Shown here one piece after another: positions 30,113 to 41,540 of a stretch of DNA of 62,600 nucleotides (positions within the stretch are counted from its first letter, which is position 1; the number at the start of each line of letters is the position of its first letter). The stretch is from Spirogloea muscicola. Lineage: Eukaryota; Streptophyta; Zygnematophyceae; Spirogloeales; Spirogloeaceae. A program made the translations under genes and the position numbers. The notes beneath the pieces were generated by a model that was not told where the DNA came from, ran no database searches, and saw nothing but the letters and a program-made list of their open reading frames with translations. The stretch spans positions 131,301 through 193,900 of the forward strand of contig WELB01000051.1 in NCBI GenBank assembly GCA_009602725.1, given 5' to 3'.

Positions 30113-30948
30113 TTGCAAGGTCTGGAGGCCGGAGGGCCTCTATTTGTGTGGGTTGCCCACAATGACTTGCAATTGGCTGCTTATGTATATCTGAGCTGGC
30201 CTGAGAGTCGTCGGGCTGAAGAAATGATGTTCCTCATTGTGCCGCAGAAGCGCGGCGGGATTGAACGAGCTCCGCTGGGGATGACGCTGTTGTGCTCGCA
30301 CGAGGCGGGACACAGGCTCCTTATGCGTAGCGTCGTTGCCTCTCAGCGTAGGCCTCACCCGACTGCGGTGCGGGTCTACGTCGCTCCAACCCAATTCCTT
30401 GGCAGCAGTGTCCATGAGGGACACACTATGCTTTTTGAGGGGCTGGTTGCTCAGGCAGCTAGGATCCTCATAGACTCAGGGGCCTTAGTGTTCTTCGTTA
30501 ATAGGGATTTGGTGTGCTCCACTGGCCTGCATTTGCGAGCAGATGGTCTACCTAGAGTTACATTGGCCGATGGCCACCGCACCGATGTGCTGGGGTTATG
30601 ATATTCCATTCGCATCCAGCAGTACAAAGCCGAGGTGCCTTGTTACGCTATTGCGTTGACAGTCGCATTTGATTTGATATTGGTGATGACTGGCTTTGTG
30701 CCACATCTGCATGCCTCGATTTTGCACGCCGTGCCAGTCTGGCGACTGGCACGGTACAACGTGGCGCACGGCGCTTTTGTCCTTTGCAAGCAGCTTCCCT
30801 GTTCACCGCCGCTGGCGGCAGGGGCTTCCATTCTGCTGTCCGCCATGCAGATGAAGCGGCTGATTAAGAAGAACACTGTGCAGATGGCATTTCGTGGGAT
30901 GGTGGCGTTGAATGACGAGTCTTAGCCTGACTTGTGTGTGAATGCTGC
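30113..30948 (+). pseudogene. E2 protease region, cut by element R
   Basis: The open frame to about 30,600 includes GLEAGGPLFVWVAHNDLQLA, EGLVAQAARILIDSGALVFF (active site DSGA) and RVTLADGHRTDVLG. Downstream remnants continue to NDES and a stop at 30,923. The LTR of R begins at 30,949; E2 sequence resumes only at 38,570, about 1 kb of RT further along. Confidence 0.65.
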
Positions 30949-31720
30949 TGTAAAAATCCCCCGTTTGTAAGAGCCAAACAATTCCGGTAAGCGGCTCAAC
31001 GAGCGCCTCACGTTCACGCGCGTCCCGCGCCAGTCACGCGCGCCACGCGCCAGTCACGCGCGCCACGCGCCAGTCACGCGCGGCACGCCAGTCCCCTGGA
31101 CTTGTATTCCTATTCGTCAGGCACGCGCCATGCGCAGCCCGCAGTATGCGCGGCACGCCCCCCTGTATCCTCTTTGTGCGGGTCCGCTCTTCCAGGGGCC
31201 GGACCTTGGGGGCTACTCGCGCCAGTCGTCTGCCCATTCTGTGCGGGTCCGCTCCTCCCTGGGACCGGACCTTGGGGCTACCCTCGTCACACCCTCCGGG
31301 GAGGGGTGGCAGGTGGAACGCTATAAGTAGTAGGCTGAGGCTAGACGCTTCAGTCGAACCAGTGACGCCCAGAGACAGGTATAGCCCTGCTTGCCTGCTG
31401 CCGCAGCCGCCGCCCCAGCTCTGCTGCTGCCATCTGCTGCCCAGCCCGTCGCCGCAGCCCGTCGCTGCAAATATCGCCGGCTCTCCGTGAGTGCCACGGT
31501 TGCGCCCCTTCTGGGGCCAGCTACTAATCCTAGACCCTCTGAAGAGTCGCCGCCTTCTGGCGGCGCCTCAGGGTAAACCTTCCGCTGTGCTATGTGATGC
31601 ACTCGAGTGCACTGTGTGCGTTGGCGCTCCACTATGTAGGGGGTAGTTTCTAACCCCCTAGGTTCGAACTCAATAAGGACGTACTAATCCCTAACTGCGT
31701 GTATAGGGGTCAGGACGTCA
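30949..31720 (+). mobile_element. 5' LTR of element R (family LTR-5)
   Basis: It runs TGTAAAAATCCCCCG to GGGGTCAGGACGTCA, followed by primer site TGGTATCAGAGG (31,725-31,736). Its left flank is GCTGC. It has the module at 31,546-31,590, although it otherwise differs from LTR-1. A short run of CAGTCACGCGCGCCACGCGC repeats lies at 31,020-31,085. Confidence 0.8.
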
Positions 31721-31736
31721 TATTTGGTATCAGAGG

Positions 31737-32259
31737 AGTCCTTGCATCTTGCTAGCCTCGTATATGTTTTGGTGATACGACTGACCATGCAAGGTTCCTC
31801 CTGATGCTCTGGCACTGACTAGTCTGTAGTGACTTAAGGCCCTTGCCGGAGTGTACCCGTGGATCTGCATCGGCTGGCTGATTGGTGCTGTGCACACGCG
31901 CCCGCTGCATCCATGCATCCGGGGTCGGCCAATGTCAAGTGGTCCTCCACCCCGGCGGCAAATGCAAATTGCTAGGTTAGTATCTCGCCTGCGCAACCAA
32001 CCTGCGGTCGGCGGATTGCCTGTCTTTGTGACAAGGAGGTGAATTCGACCGCCGATGGGCGGCGTAATTTGAATGTGCAAGAAACTGGTCCGTACTCCAG
32101 TCCTGGCCCCTCCCTTAGCTGCTCGTGCTGCTTTGCGTTTTGGGAGTATGACTTGCGCGCTACCATGATTGCTTTGCTTGCCTGGCGCCCCAGCTTGCTC
32201 AGCAACATTGTGGTAGTATTGTCTCAGCGGTTTGTCTTATGGCAACCACTGACTTGATC
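31737..32259 (+). other. Element R leader and gag start, unresolved
   Basis: This is decayed internal sequence of R after its primer site. No clear domain is readable; PPPRRQMQIARLVSRLRNQP near 31,945 may be early gag. Confidence 0.35.
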
Positions 32260-32814
32260 TGTAATGAACCAGCCGTTTGGTTAAGCCACATGGCTCTGTT
32301 AGCATTACATGACCGATTATCTGGGACAATTGGGCCCGCCAGGTGGCGGGCTGGCTTGGCGCGCAAGGGGCGCCCGGAGGTGGGCCCCGCCATTCGAAAT
32401 ACCCCTCGATGACTCGCCAGTTCAAACCGGAGGATCTTGGGCCCGCCGCAAGGCGGGCCTTTGGGCGACCCGCTCACACCCCCGGAAGGGGGTTGGCACG
32501 GAGGAGCACTAAGGAGCCTTGGGGGCTGAGGCTCAACAGACAGTTCGAGCCCGGGAAGCCTCGGAGCAGCCTTGCCGCTGCTCGCCGCCGCAGCCGCCGC
32601 CGCAGCCGCCACCACACTGCGCTGCGGGGCCTGCTGCGCCGGCCTGTGCCCAGGAGGTGGAGTCGCCGCCGGACGGCGGCGCCACAGGGCCTATCTTCCG
32701 CTGCGCGACGCGCTAGTGCTTCCCTTGTGTAGTGGATTGGCCTCAAAACCCCCTACGGCCGAACACAATAAGGACTCTCTCTCTAATTGCGTGTGTAGGG
32801 CGAGAAACTTTACA
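32260..32814 (+). mobile_element. Solo LTR-1 inside element R
   Basis: It runs TGTAATGAACCAGCCG to GAAACTTTACA (555 bp). Flanks TGATC and ACATT do not form a duplication, so one side has changed since insertion. Confidence 0.75.
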
Positions 32815-33780
32815 ACATTTCTCACGTGTGTTAATGTAAAGGCATCATTTTGCTGACTCGAGTGACCTAGTCCTCCTCCGCCGACAGTACCACCGGCTGA
32901 GGTCGAGGAGATGGGTAAATGAGATGGCGGAGCTCCAAGCGCCCGGCGCAAACGGCCTGACATCCGCCGAGGCGCGGCGTCTTGAGCCCCTTAGTGAGCA
33001 AGTAGAGGCAGCAATCCCAAGTGGGGATCTGCTGGTGGACCCCGTGTTGGGAGTGTTATGTGAAGAGGTGCGATGCGGACACTGATTGCCCGTACGTGCG
33101 CAGGTGAGCACGGGTTCGCCGCCTCAAGGTAAAGTAAGCCACCGCGTACGGCTGGGCGTGTCCAGCCGTGCGAGCCTGCCAAGTATGATGGGCAGAGCAG
33201 CCTCGCCGCCTGGCTCCGTGGGTTGAATATTATTCGTGCTGTGTGAAGCACCTGTACCATCCCGTGTGGGGATCGCGACCACGTACCTCAACGCGGTGCC
33301 CGCTTCTGTTGCGAATCCACGAAGTCGTCCTCCCACCCCAGAGTATTTTGATCACTTAAGACTTCTTCACCCGCTCACTCACCATCTAGTACGGAGAGGT
33401 GCGTGCGGAGCTTAATGCCCGCAATAAAGTCGACGTCATTCGCAGAGTAGGCAATAGTTTCGAGGAGTATGTACGGCATATTCATTGGTTGATGAATTGC
33501 GGTATGATGGACGCCAAACATCGAGTGTAACGCTTCAAGGCGGGTTTCCCGCATCACGTTGCAGTATTGTCCCAGTGGGATAAAGTCCACGTTTGAAGCT
33601 GTGACATCCCTGGATGTATGTACAAAGCGCTGCCATGGATTTGGCAAACTGGCTTTGATGTGGGTGACAAGTGGCGTGTGTGCCACCGCATCCTTGCTTG
33701 GCGCTGAATCATGTGTGCGTTCTCGTCAATCTGGTGATTGTCGCTTGTGTTTCACAAGGACGTCCCCTGTGTAACAGCTA
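32815..33780 (+). pseudogene. Element R gag remnant
   Basis: Frames give RRQYHRLRSRRWVNEMAELQ, AEARRLEPLSEQVEAAIPSG, then SLPSMMGRAASPPGSVG (compare Q at 25,270) and a segment around KSTFEAVTSLDVCTKRCHG. Several stops and frame changes are present. The order and the gypsy context support gag; there is no diagnostic motif. Confidence 0.45.
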
Positions 33781-34830
33781 TCGGCTGTGCTGCTAGTCAG
33801 TCGGGGTTGCCGAGACCCTTCAGATTTGTACGAGTTGGGCTCTCATGTAGTGACGCCCAACCCAAGCTGGCCTAGTTGTGGCTCTATGCCCGTGGAATTA
33901 GTGGACTTTGTCTTGAGATCAGTACTGTGTGATGCCTCAGCATGGGTGACCCCTGCTTTGGTACTCGCCTTGCCATATCTCTGGTGTTGGCGGCTGGCGC
34001 GCCCTCACCTTGGTTTGTGCGTGGGCACAATATAAATACTGGAAGCCTATGGTGCTTGGCACATTAGTGAGACAAGGACTATGGCTTGCCGCCAACCTCA
34101 TTGACCCAGTGGCCTATGTGGCCCCTGGTCAGTAGCACCTTGGTGTTATCTACTTCCAGTACAATTCCATGGCTCTCCATAGCTGTTGATGATGTTGATG
34201 ATGTAATCACGGCTACGGGCTAAGTGGGTGTGCTGAGGCAGGGTTGGCGAATGTTGTCAATGCCCCCTGCAGCACCCGCACTCTCTTCGCTTCTATACTC
34301 TCTGCGGTAACTATGCATCAAGCCACGTGCATCGGGTATGGACGAGACCAGGTGTGGCTCTGTGTCCTGCTCGAGTGGTCTGTCTGTAAGCCCGCATGCT
34401 GAGTGAAGATTGCGCCATGGGCCCAGCTATGTGTCTGACTATCTCTGTGCACTCGAGATTTAAGCTGCTGGCATATGATGCCTTCAGCTGACTAGTGAAA
34501 TTTGGGCACTCACTTTGGGTGAATCATCTGCCTTTGGTTGTCAAAGGGTTGACCTGTATGGGAGTGCTTTGACCAGCATCCTGACAAGCTGAGCCGGAAG
34601 GCTGTATCTGAAGACGTACTCTCACATGATTCCAGCTTTGGCTGAGTCTCATTGTGATGATGCGCACAGAGTCTTCCCCTGACTCTGCGAGTGTTGTATT
34701 CTCAACATAGTGTGACTCTTAATCGTCGTGCGGTGCACCCATCCTCTTCGTTGTGAAGTAGGCTGAAGTCTTTGGACGTGCATCGAATATGAGCTCTGAA
34801 CAAGCTTAACGTCAAGACAACATACCTTTG
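33781..34830 (+). pseudogene. Element R protease/pol linker, decayed
   Basis: This stretch is collinear with Q 26,100-27,120 and carries no intact frame longer than about 80 codons. It is placed between gag and RT only by its match to Q. Confidence 0.4.
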
Positions 34831-35790
34831 CTTAGCAATGATGAGTTGCAAAATCATCTTGCGTGAGCTTACGCGTATGGCTGCCCCGCATTGCAAAGTG
34901 GTGATGATCTTATCCGTCTCACACCTGAGCAAGTTCCGTGATCGGCTTGTTGTAAGCCGCTCGGCTACTTCTGATGTAAGATGCTCCGTTTGGTTTCACC
35001 AAAAGCACTTGCCACGTGTCAGGTCGTGATGATGAAAGTCCTTGGCCCCTTACTGTGTGACTTTGTGCTGGTTACTTGATGGCAGACTGGTGTTCAGTAA
35101 AACGCCTGAGGATCACGTACTGCACCTGCAGCATGTACTGCAATTGCTGCGTGCAAATCAATCATATGCCAACTATGTGTATGACAAGGCGGAACATACA
35201 TTGGGCATGTGGTGAACAAAGACGGGGTTCGCGTCAACCCCACCAAGTAGTAAAGGACTGTAGTAGTAAGTGTGCCACGGAGTGCCACAGTTGCGTCCCT
35301 TCTTGGGATTCGCAATTTACTTCCGTAAGTTCCACCTGTAAGGGTACGGAAATATGGCATCTCCTCTTACGAACCTCACTCGTAAGGACGTCAGCTGGGT
35401 GTGGACGTCCGAAGGCCAGAAAGCATTCGAAGATATCAAATGGGTCCTGGTGCATCCACCCGTTTTGGTCTTTCCTCGAGAAGGCTTGCCATTTGAAATA
35501 GTAACGCCTCTTTGATCGGCACTGGTGCCGTTCTCTTGCAGGAGGGGGCCCCCCGTAGCATTTGAAAGTAGCCTGCTTTGTCCTGCAGAGCGTAACTTCG
35601 CTACGGGAGAGCAAGAGCTCCTTGCTGTTGTGCACGCCATACGCATGTGGCCTCGAGGGTGTTGAGTTTACGGTTGTAACGGATCATTGTCCGTTGACCT
35701 ACTTTCACACACGACAGCAATTGAGCAGGCGTCAAGCACAGTGAGCTACGTGCATGGCCACATTCCGTTTCCAGTGATCGTACCGCTCTG
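34831..35790 (+). pseudogene. Element R reverse transcriptase and RNase H remnants
   Basis: RT remnants around 34,980-35,210 match E1 20,360-20,480 in translation with the YLDD box lost. RNase H remnants are PVLVFPREGLPFEIV, LIGTGAVLLQEG, then AERNFATGEQELLAVVHA and TVVTDHCPLTYFHTRQQLSR. Multiple stops. Confidence 0.6.
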
Positions 35791-37215
35791 GAAGTATGAA
35801 TGTTGCGGATTTGGTGAGCCGCAATATTGCAGGGGCTGCTGTGGCGGCTGTCGTGCACGCTTCAGGGGTTCAGACCGCAGACGTGCGGCCTACTCTTGCA
35901 GCTGCTCGGCAGTCCACCGCCAACTTCCTGAGCTGTACGTGCGTATTCGTGATGGGTATGGCACAGACCCATGGTTTGCAGGGAGACCAATACACGCACA
36001 CTAGTAAATGACCAAGGCTTTTGGTGGCGAGGTGTCGTGTGACGCCATTGTAGTCCCTGACTGCAAGGCCTTACATAGCAGTATCTTGCAAGAACTGCAC
36101 GAGCCTCTGTATTTATAAAAGCCTATGGTAAATGTTCGACCTGACGAAATTAGCAGTATTATTCGAAAACAGATTGAACAATAATATAACGAAGAAGTAA
36201 AAGTTGTCAATATCGGCACCGTGGTCATTTGGGTATGAGAAAGACAGAAAAAAACTGTCCAGCTTCACTTTTCGGACTCAAGAGTCCAAGTGAAGTCTTC
36301 TGTGAAGACTTGTGCCACCTGCCAGCACAGTAAGGCACGCACTCACAAGCCTGCCGGGTTGCTCCAATCGTTGGAGATTCCTACGAGGAAGTGGTCTGAT
36401 GTAGTTTGGATTCTATCACCCAGTTGCCAATGACGCGGAACGGCTATGACGCCATTGTCTTATTTGTGGATCGTCTGAGCGAAATGGCGCATTTTGTGCC
36501 TACGACCACAAAGGTGTCGGAATTTGTTGGCATATTCGTGGATCGAGTATGGAAACTGCACGGAGTTCCCGAGCGGATCGTGTCTGACCGCGACCCTCGC
36601 TTTACGGGGCTTTTCTGAAAAGAAGTATGCAGGCTGATTGGCACCCAGCAATCCATGTCCACGGCTTTCCACCCCCAGACAGATGGTCAACCGGAAAGAA
36701 AGATTCGGGTGTTGGAAGACATGTTATGACATTGTGTCACAGCCAAAGTGACTGGGGTGCGTATCTTGCTCCAGCGGAGTACGCTGTGCATACTGCCTTC
36801 CACGAGTCACTACAAACACACCCTTCTTTCTGAATTACGGTCAGCATCCCCGAGCACCTCCATAGCTGGGGAGGCCGGAACGTGTGCCGGCCGGAGTAAT
36901 GTTTACCGGTTATCTCCTGGAAGCTCAGCGGAGAGCTCGGCAATGCTTGGAGAGTGCCCAGCAACGGCAAAAGAAGTGTGCTGATCGACATCGTCGCCAT
37001 GTATCCTTCGACGTGGGTGCTCAAGTGCTCTTAAGCACCCAGCATCTCTATGCGGGCTGTAGGCACGCCTAAGCTGCTGCCAACGTGGTTGGACCCTTCG
37101 TGTAGTGCGCCTGGTCGGCAAAGTCGCATATGAGCTGGATACTCCGGTACAATAAAAAGTCCACAGAGTATTCCATATGTCCCAGCTCGAGCCATTCCAT
37201 GCGAATGGTTGTGTC
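35791..37215 (+). pseudogene. Element R integrase remnants
   Basis: Readable pieces: LVSRNIAGAAV, LQELHEPLY (to 36,112), a 108-bp plastid insert, then GHLGMRKT (36,222), TCATCQHSKA-type finger end, ITQLPMTRNGYDAIVLFVDR, GIFVDRVWKLHGVPERIVSD, RDPRFTGLF and the HPQTDGQ region. Frameshifts lie near 36,400 and 36,620. Its limits follow the match to E1. Confidence 0.65.
36113..36220 (+). pseudogene. atpA: Plastid atpA 5' fragment inserted in integrase (NUPT)
   Basis: ATG 36,125 starts MVNVRPDEISSIIRKQIEQ, then an in-frame TAA, then YNEEVKVVNIGT. This is the N-terminus of the plastid ATP synthase alpha subunit. The preceding TTATAAAAGCCT would be plastid 5' leader. The integrase codons on either side (LHEPLY and GHLG) join without it, so plastid DNA was captured as filler. 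The TAA looks like a three-base insertion in CAATATAAC. Confidence 0.85.
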
Positions 37216-37540
37216 CAACCGCCCCCACCTTCTCTTGTCGTTGAGGATGAGGAAGAGTATGAGGTGGAGGAGATCTTTTCTCAAAGCGACAATCTCCGTG
37301 GGCGACGTAAATGCCGAGAGTATCTTGCATAGAAATGAGGCTACGGGCCTGAGCACACTACGTAGAAAGCTTCGGCCAATCCTTGCCAAATTGTCAGTCT
37401 GTTCTACGTAAGTATGTTTTACAGGGGCATGTCACCCCCTTGCGTCGTCGTGTTGGACGCACCCATGGATGTCTCGTCGGCTTGTCTCCTCTGTACCCTG
37501 TCCCTTTTCCCGAGGACGTGAACAACTAAGTGGGGAGGAA
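37216..37540 (+). pseudogene. Element R chromodomain remnant and purine tract
   Basis: VVEDEEEYEVEEIFSQSDNL, RGRRKCREYLA then stop, and GYGPEHTT are the chromodomain of this family with a TAG in place of the VKW segment. A purine tract, AAGTGGGGAGGAA, ends at 37,540 next to the 3' LTR. Confidence 0.65.
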
Positions 37541-37898
37541 TGTAACGTCCCCCCGTTTGAACGAGCCAAACGGTCCCGGTAAACGGCTTCACGTGCGCTT
37601 CACGCACGCGCCACACGCGTCACGCGCCAGTCACTCGCGGCACGCGCTAGTCCCCTGGACCAGTATCCCATTCGTCAGGCTCGCGCCATGCGCAGCCTGC
37701 AGTACGCGCGGCACGCGGCCCGTATCCTCATTGTGCGGGTCCGCCCTTCCAGGGGCCGGACCTTGAAGACTACCCGCGCCAGTCGTCACCCCCTTGCGTC
37801 GTCGTATTGGACGCACCCGTTGGAAGTAATCTCGTCGATTTGTCTCCTCTGTACCGTGTTCTTTTTCCCGAGGACGTGAAAAACTAAGTGGGGAGGAA
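37431..37898 (+). repeat. 354-358 bp tandem duplication across the internal/LTR boundary
   Basis: GTCACCCCCTTGCGTCGTCG occurs at 37,431 and again at 37,785, and the purine tract plus LTR start occurs at 37,541 and again at 37,899. The first LTR start is therefore only a 244-bp stub. The two units differ at scattered bases, so the duplication is not recent. Confidence 0.75.
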
Positions 37899-38569
37899 TG
37901 TAACGTCCCCCCGTTTGAACGAGCCAAACGGTCCCGGCAAACGGCTTCACGTGCGCTTCACGCACGCTTCACGCGCGTCACGCGCCAGTCACTCGCGGCA
38001 CGCGCTAGTCCCCTGAACCAGTATCCCATTCGTCAGGCTCGCGCCATTCGCAGCCTGCAGTACGTGCGGCACGCGCCCCGTATCCCCGTTGTGCGGGTCT
38101 GCTCCTCCCGGGGCCGGACCTTGGGGCTACCTCGTCACACCCTCCGGGAAGGGGTGGCAGGTGGAACGCTATGAGTAGTAGGCCGAGGCCAGACTCTTCA
38201 GTCGGACCAGTGACGCCTATAGAGAGGCATAGCCCTGCTTGCCTGCTGCCGCAGCCGCCGCCCCAGCTCTGCTACTGCCGTCTGCTGCCCAGCCCGTCAC
38301 CCCAGCCCGTCGCAAACATCGCCGGCTCTCCGTAAGTGCCACGGTTGCGCCCCATCTGGGGCCCGCTACTAACCCCAGACCCTCTGTAGAGTCGCCGGCT
38401 TCTGGCGGCGCCTCAGGGTAAGACTTCCGCTGTGCTATGTGATGCACTTGAGTGCACGGTGTGCGTTGGCGCTCCACTATGTAGGGGGGTAGTTTCTAAA
38501 CCCCCTAGGTTCGAACCCTATATGGACGTACTAACCCCTTATTGCGTGTATAGGGATCAGGACGTCACA
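37899..38569 (+). mobile_element. 3' LTR of element R (family LTR-5)
   Basis: It runs TGTAACGTCCCCCCG to CAGGACGTCACA (671 bp) with the module at about 38,391-38,435. The right flank is CGTGC, within RT of E2, unlike the left flank GCTGC at 30,944. Confidence 0.8.
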
Positions 38570-39110
38570 CGTGCCATATGAACTCGTCTGCGATCCCTTT
38601 TGACCGGCATTGGTGCCGTGCTCTTGCAAGAGTGTCACCTGTTAGCAGTTGAGAGTCGCCTGCTGATACCTGCAGAGCGCAATTACACACCGGGCGAGCA
38701 GGAATTGCTGGCTGTGGTGCACGCCTTACGTGTCTGGCGTTGCTACCTGGAAGGTGTGGCATTTACGGTTGTCACGGATCATTGCCCGTTGACATATTTC
38801 CACACGCAGCAGCATTTGACCAGGCATCAAGCTCGGGCGGGCAATGGGCGGAGCATGGGCGGAGTGCAGAGCACAAATAGATTTCCAGTGGATTTATCGC
38901 TCTGGACGTCTTAATGTTGCGGACCTGTGAGTCGCAACATTCGCGGCGCTGATGCGTTGAATGCTTCTGGAGTGCGGGCTGCAGGACTGCGTCCGACTCG
39001 TCAAGCTCCTCGGCAACCCACGGCTGACCTCTCTGAACTCTATTTCCGAATTCGTCAAGGGTATGGCAAAGACTCATGGTCTGCTGAGGCCGCCAACGTA
39101 AGTAAGCACC
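38570..39110 (+). pseudogene. E2 RNase H
   Basis: LTGIGAVLLQECHLLAVESR, LLIPAERNYTPGEQELLAVV, VAFTVVTDHCPLTYF are readable; the segment shows the uninterrupted site where E1 carries a solo LTR. A frame change near 38,840 (GCGGGCAATGGGCGGAGC) and later stops disable it. Confidence 0.7.
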
Positions 39111-40540
39111 CTCACTGATGACAAAGGCTTTTGGTGGCAAGGCAACGCTATTGTGGTCCCGGACTGCAATGCCTTGCGCACTGACCTAATGCAGGAGCTG
39201 CATGATACGCCTTACAGTGGTCACCTGGGAGTGAGCAAAATCATCAAGGCTGTGCAGCGCCTCTTTTGGTGGAAGGGTTTTTCAACCCAGGTGCGCGCTT
39301 TTGGTCAGTTGTGCCACATGCCAGCGTAGTAAGGCAATGTCTGGGAGGCCTGCCGGATTACTTCAGCCCTCGCAGTCCGGAGCGGAATTGGTCTGATGTA
39401 AGTGTGGATTTTATCACACAATTGCCTAAGACACGGAACTGCTTTGCTGCCATTGTCGTCTTTGTGGATCGCTTGACTAAAATGGTGCATTTCGCTCCAA
39501 CAACTATGCGGGTTTCAGCAAAGGATTTCGCTGGCATCTTTGTGGATACGGTATGAAAGCTGCATGGCGTACCTGAGAGGCTGGTCTCGGACCGCGATTC
39601 TCGCTTTACAGGTCTCTTCTGGAAGGAATTTTGCAAGCTCATTGGCACGAAACAGGCTATGTCCACAGCCTTTCATCCACAAATGGATGGCCGAATTGAG
39701 CGAATAAATCGAGTTCTCGAGGACATGTTGAGGCATTTATTCAATCCTAGCCAGACTGACTGTGATGATTATTTGGCTCCAGCTGAATATGCTGTGAACA
39801 ATGCCTATCTTGCGTCCACATAGGAGACTGACTCCATTCTTCCTCACTTATGGTCAGCAGCCCCGAGCTCCACTTCAGGTGGGGAGGCCGGAACGAGGTC
39901 CCGCCGCGGTAGCCTTTACTGGGACCCTCTTGGAGGCTCAGATACGACCTCGGCAATTCTTGGAAATTGCTCAGAGTCGCCAGAAGGCTGATGCTGACAA
40001 ACATCGGAAGGACGTGTCCTTCGATGTTGGTGCGCAAGTCCTGCTAAGCACGAAGCACTTATCCTTGCGGGCTGTGGGTACGCGCAAATTGCTGCCCAAG
40101 TGGGTTGGACCCTTTGCAGTAGTACGCCCTGTGGGCAAGGTGTCCTACGGGTTGATGACACCGGTGCGTTGGAAGGTTTATAACGTCTTCCTGTGTCTCA
40201 GCTGAGGGCCTTCCTTTCGGATGGTCGTGTCCAACCGCCCCCACCTCCACTAGTCGTCGAGGATGATCTGAGTGTGAGGTGGAAGAGATTTGTCTCACAG
40301 GGACAAGCCTCGAGGGCGTAAGACCCGTGAGTATCTGGTGAAGTGGCTCGGGTCTGGGCCTGAGCACAAGACGTGGGAGCCTGCGGCCAATTTGGCAGAT
40401 TGTCCAGATGCTCTCAGGGATTACCTGGCCAAGGTTAATAATCTTCCTAGGCTTTGTAGAGGCAGCAGCCGTCGGGCGTCTTAATCCCTGTCGGCTGTTC
40501 TCTCATTGTTCCCGAGGACGTGAACACAAATTGGGGAGGT
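39111..40540 (+). pseudogene. E2 integrase and chromodomain
   Basis: Includes LHDTPYSGHLGVSKI, RNWSDVSVDFITQLPKTRNC, FAAIVVFVDRLTKMVHFAPT, SDRDSRFTGLFW, NPSQTDCDDYLAPAEYAVNN, KLLPKWVGPFAVVRPVGKVS and chromodomain EEI.LSHRDKPRGRKTREYL, VKWLGSGPEHKTWEPAANLA. A TGA at about 39,553 and single-base losses near 40,190 and 40,270 break the frame. A purine tract precedes the LTR at 40,541. Confidence 0.7.
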
Positions 40541-41087
40541 AGTAATGAAGCAGCCGTCTGGTTAAGCCACATGGCTCTGTTGGCGTTACATGACCGGCCA
40601 TCTTGGACAAGTGACCCGCCAGGTGGCGGGCTGGCTTGCCAGGCAGGTGCCCCGCCCAGAGGCGGGCCCCGCCCATTTTCAATACCCCTAGCCAGGATCC
40701 ACCCGTTCAAGGGAGGACCTGTGGCCTGCCGCAAGGCGGGCCTTGGGGCGACCCACTCACACCCCTGGAGGAGGGGTGGCACGGGGAAGCACAAGGAGCC
40801 TTGAGGGCAGAGGCTCGACAATGAGTTCAAGCCCGTGAAGCCCAGGAAAAGCCTTGCCGCTGCTCGCCGCCGCAGCCGCTGCCGCACTCTGCTGCGGGGC
40901 CTGCTGCGCCGGCCTGCGCCCAGGATGTGGCCTCGCCGCCGGACGGCGGCGCCACAGGGCCTATCTTCCGCTGCGCCTATGCGCTAGTGCTTCACGTATA
41001 TTGGGTTGGCCTCTAAAGCCCCTACAGCCAACTCAACAAGGACTGCTCAACCTGACTGCATGTGTAGGGAGGGCGAGGCTACTTACA
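40541..41087 (+). mobile_element. 3' LTR of E2 (LTR-1)
   Basis: The start is slightly damaged (AGTAATGAAGCAGCCG, lacking TG), and it ends GCTACTTACA. Its right flank TACGG lies inside the RT of minus-strand E3, and does not match the GCTGA flank of the E2 5' LTR. Confidence 0.8.
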
Positions 41088-41540
41088 TACGGAACGCCGA
41101 CTTCGGAACATCCGCAGGCGTGAATCGAATCTGATGTTACCCACTTGCCAAGTCCAGGGAGCTTAACACGGTAGCCCCTGCAAGCAAATCGTACAGATCA
41201 TCTATTCGAGGCAATGGGTATCGGTCCTTGATAGTAAGCTTGTTTAAAGCCCAATAATCAATGCACATCCATAGAGTGCCATCCTTCTTTTTGACTAAGA
41301 GGATGGGTGCTCCGTCGGGCGACTGAGAGGGCTCAATGTAGCCCTTCGCCAGCAGGTCCTCAACCTGGGAATGCGTTTCGAGAGGGCTAAGCAGGTACAT
41401 GGGACGGTAAGGCGGGGTGAGCGCCTGGCTCCAATGGAATTGCATGAGCCACACCTCGGTGAGGAGGTAGACCGTCCGGAAGAGATTCGGGAAACACATC
41501 CGCAAACTCTTCCAGCAGCTTATCAAGAACCCCGCCATGT
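41088..41540 (-). pseudogene. E3 reverse transcriptase, N-terminal part
   Basis: Minus strand: [92 protein letters not shown]. It stops at 41,088 against the E2 LTR, so catalytic box YLDD and everything downstream are absent. This is the best N-terminal RT in the window. Confidence 0.75.

Noticed and set aside
32260-32814. Target duplication for this solo LTR
   Set aside because: Flanks TGATC and ACATT do not match even with shifted ends, so none is claimed.
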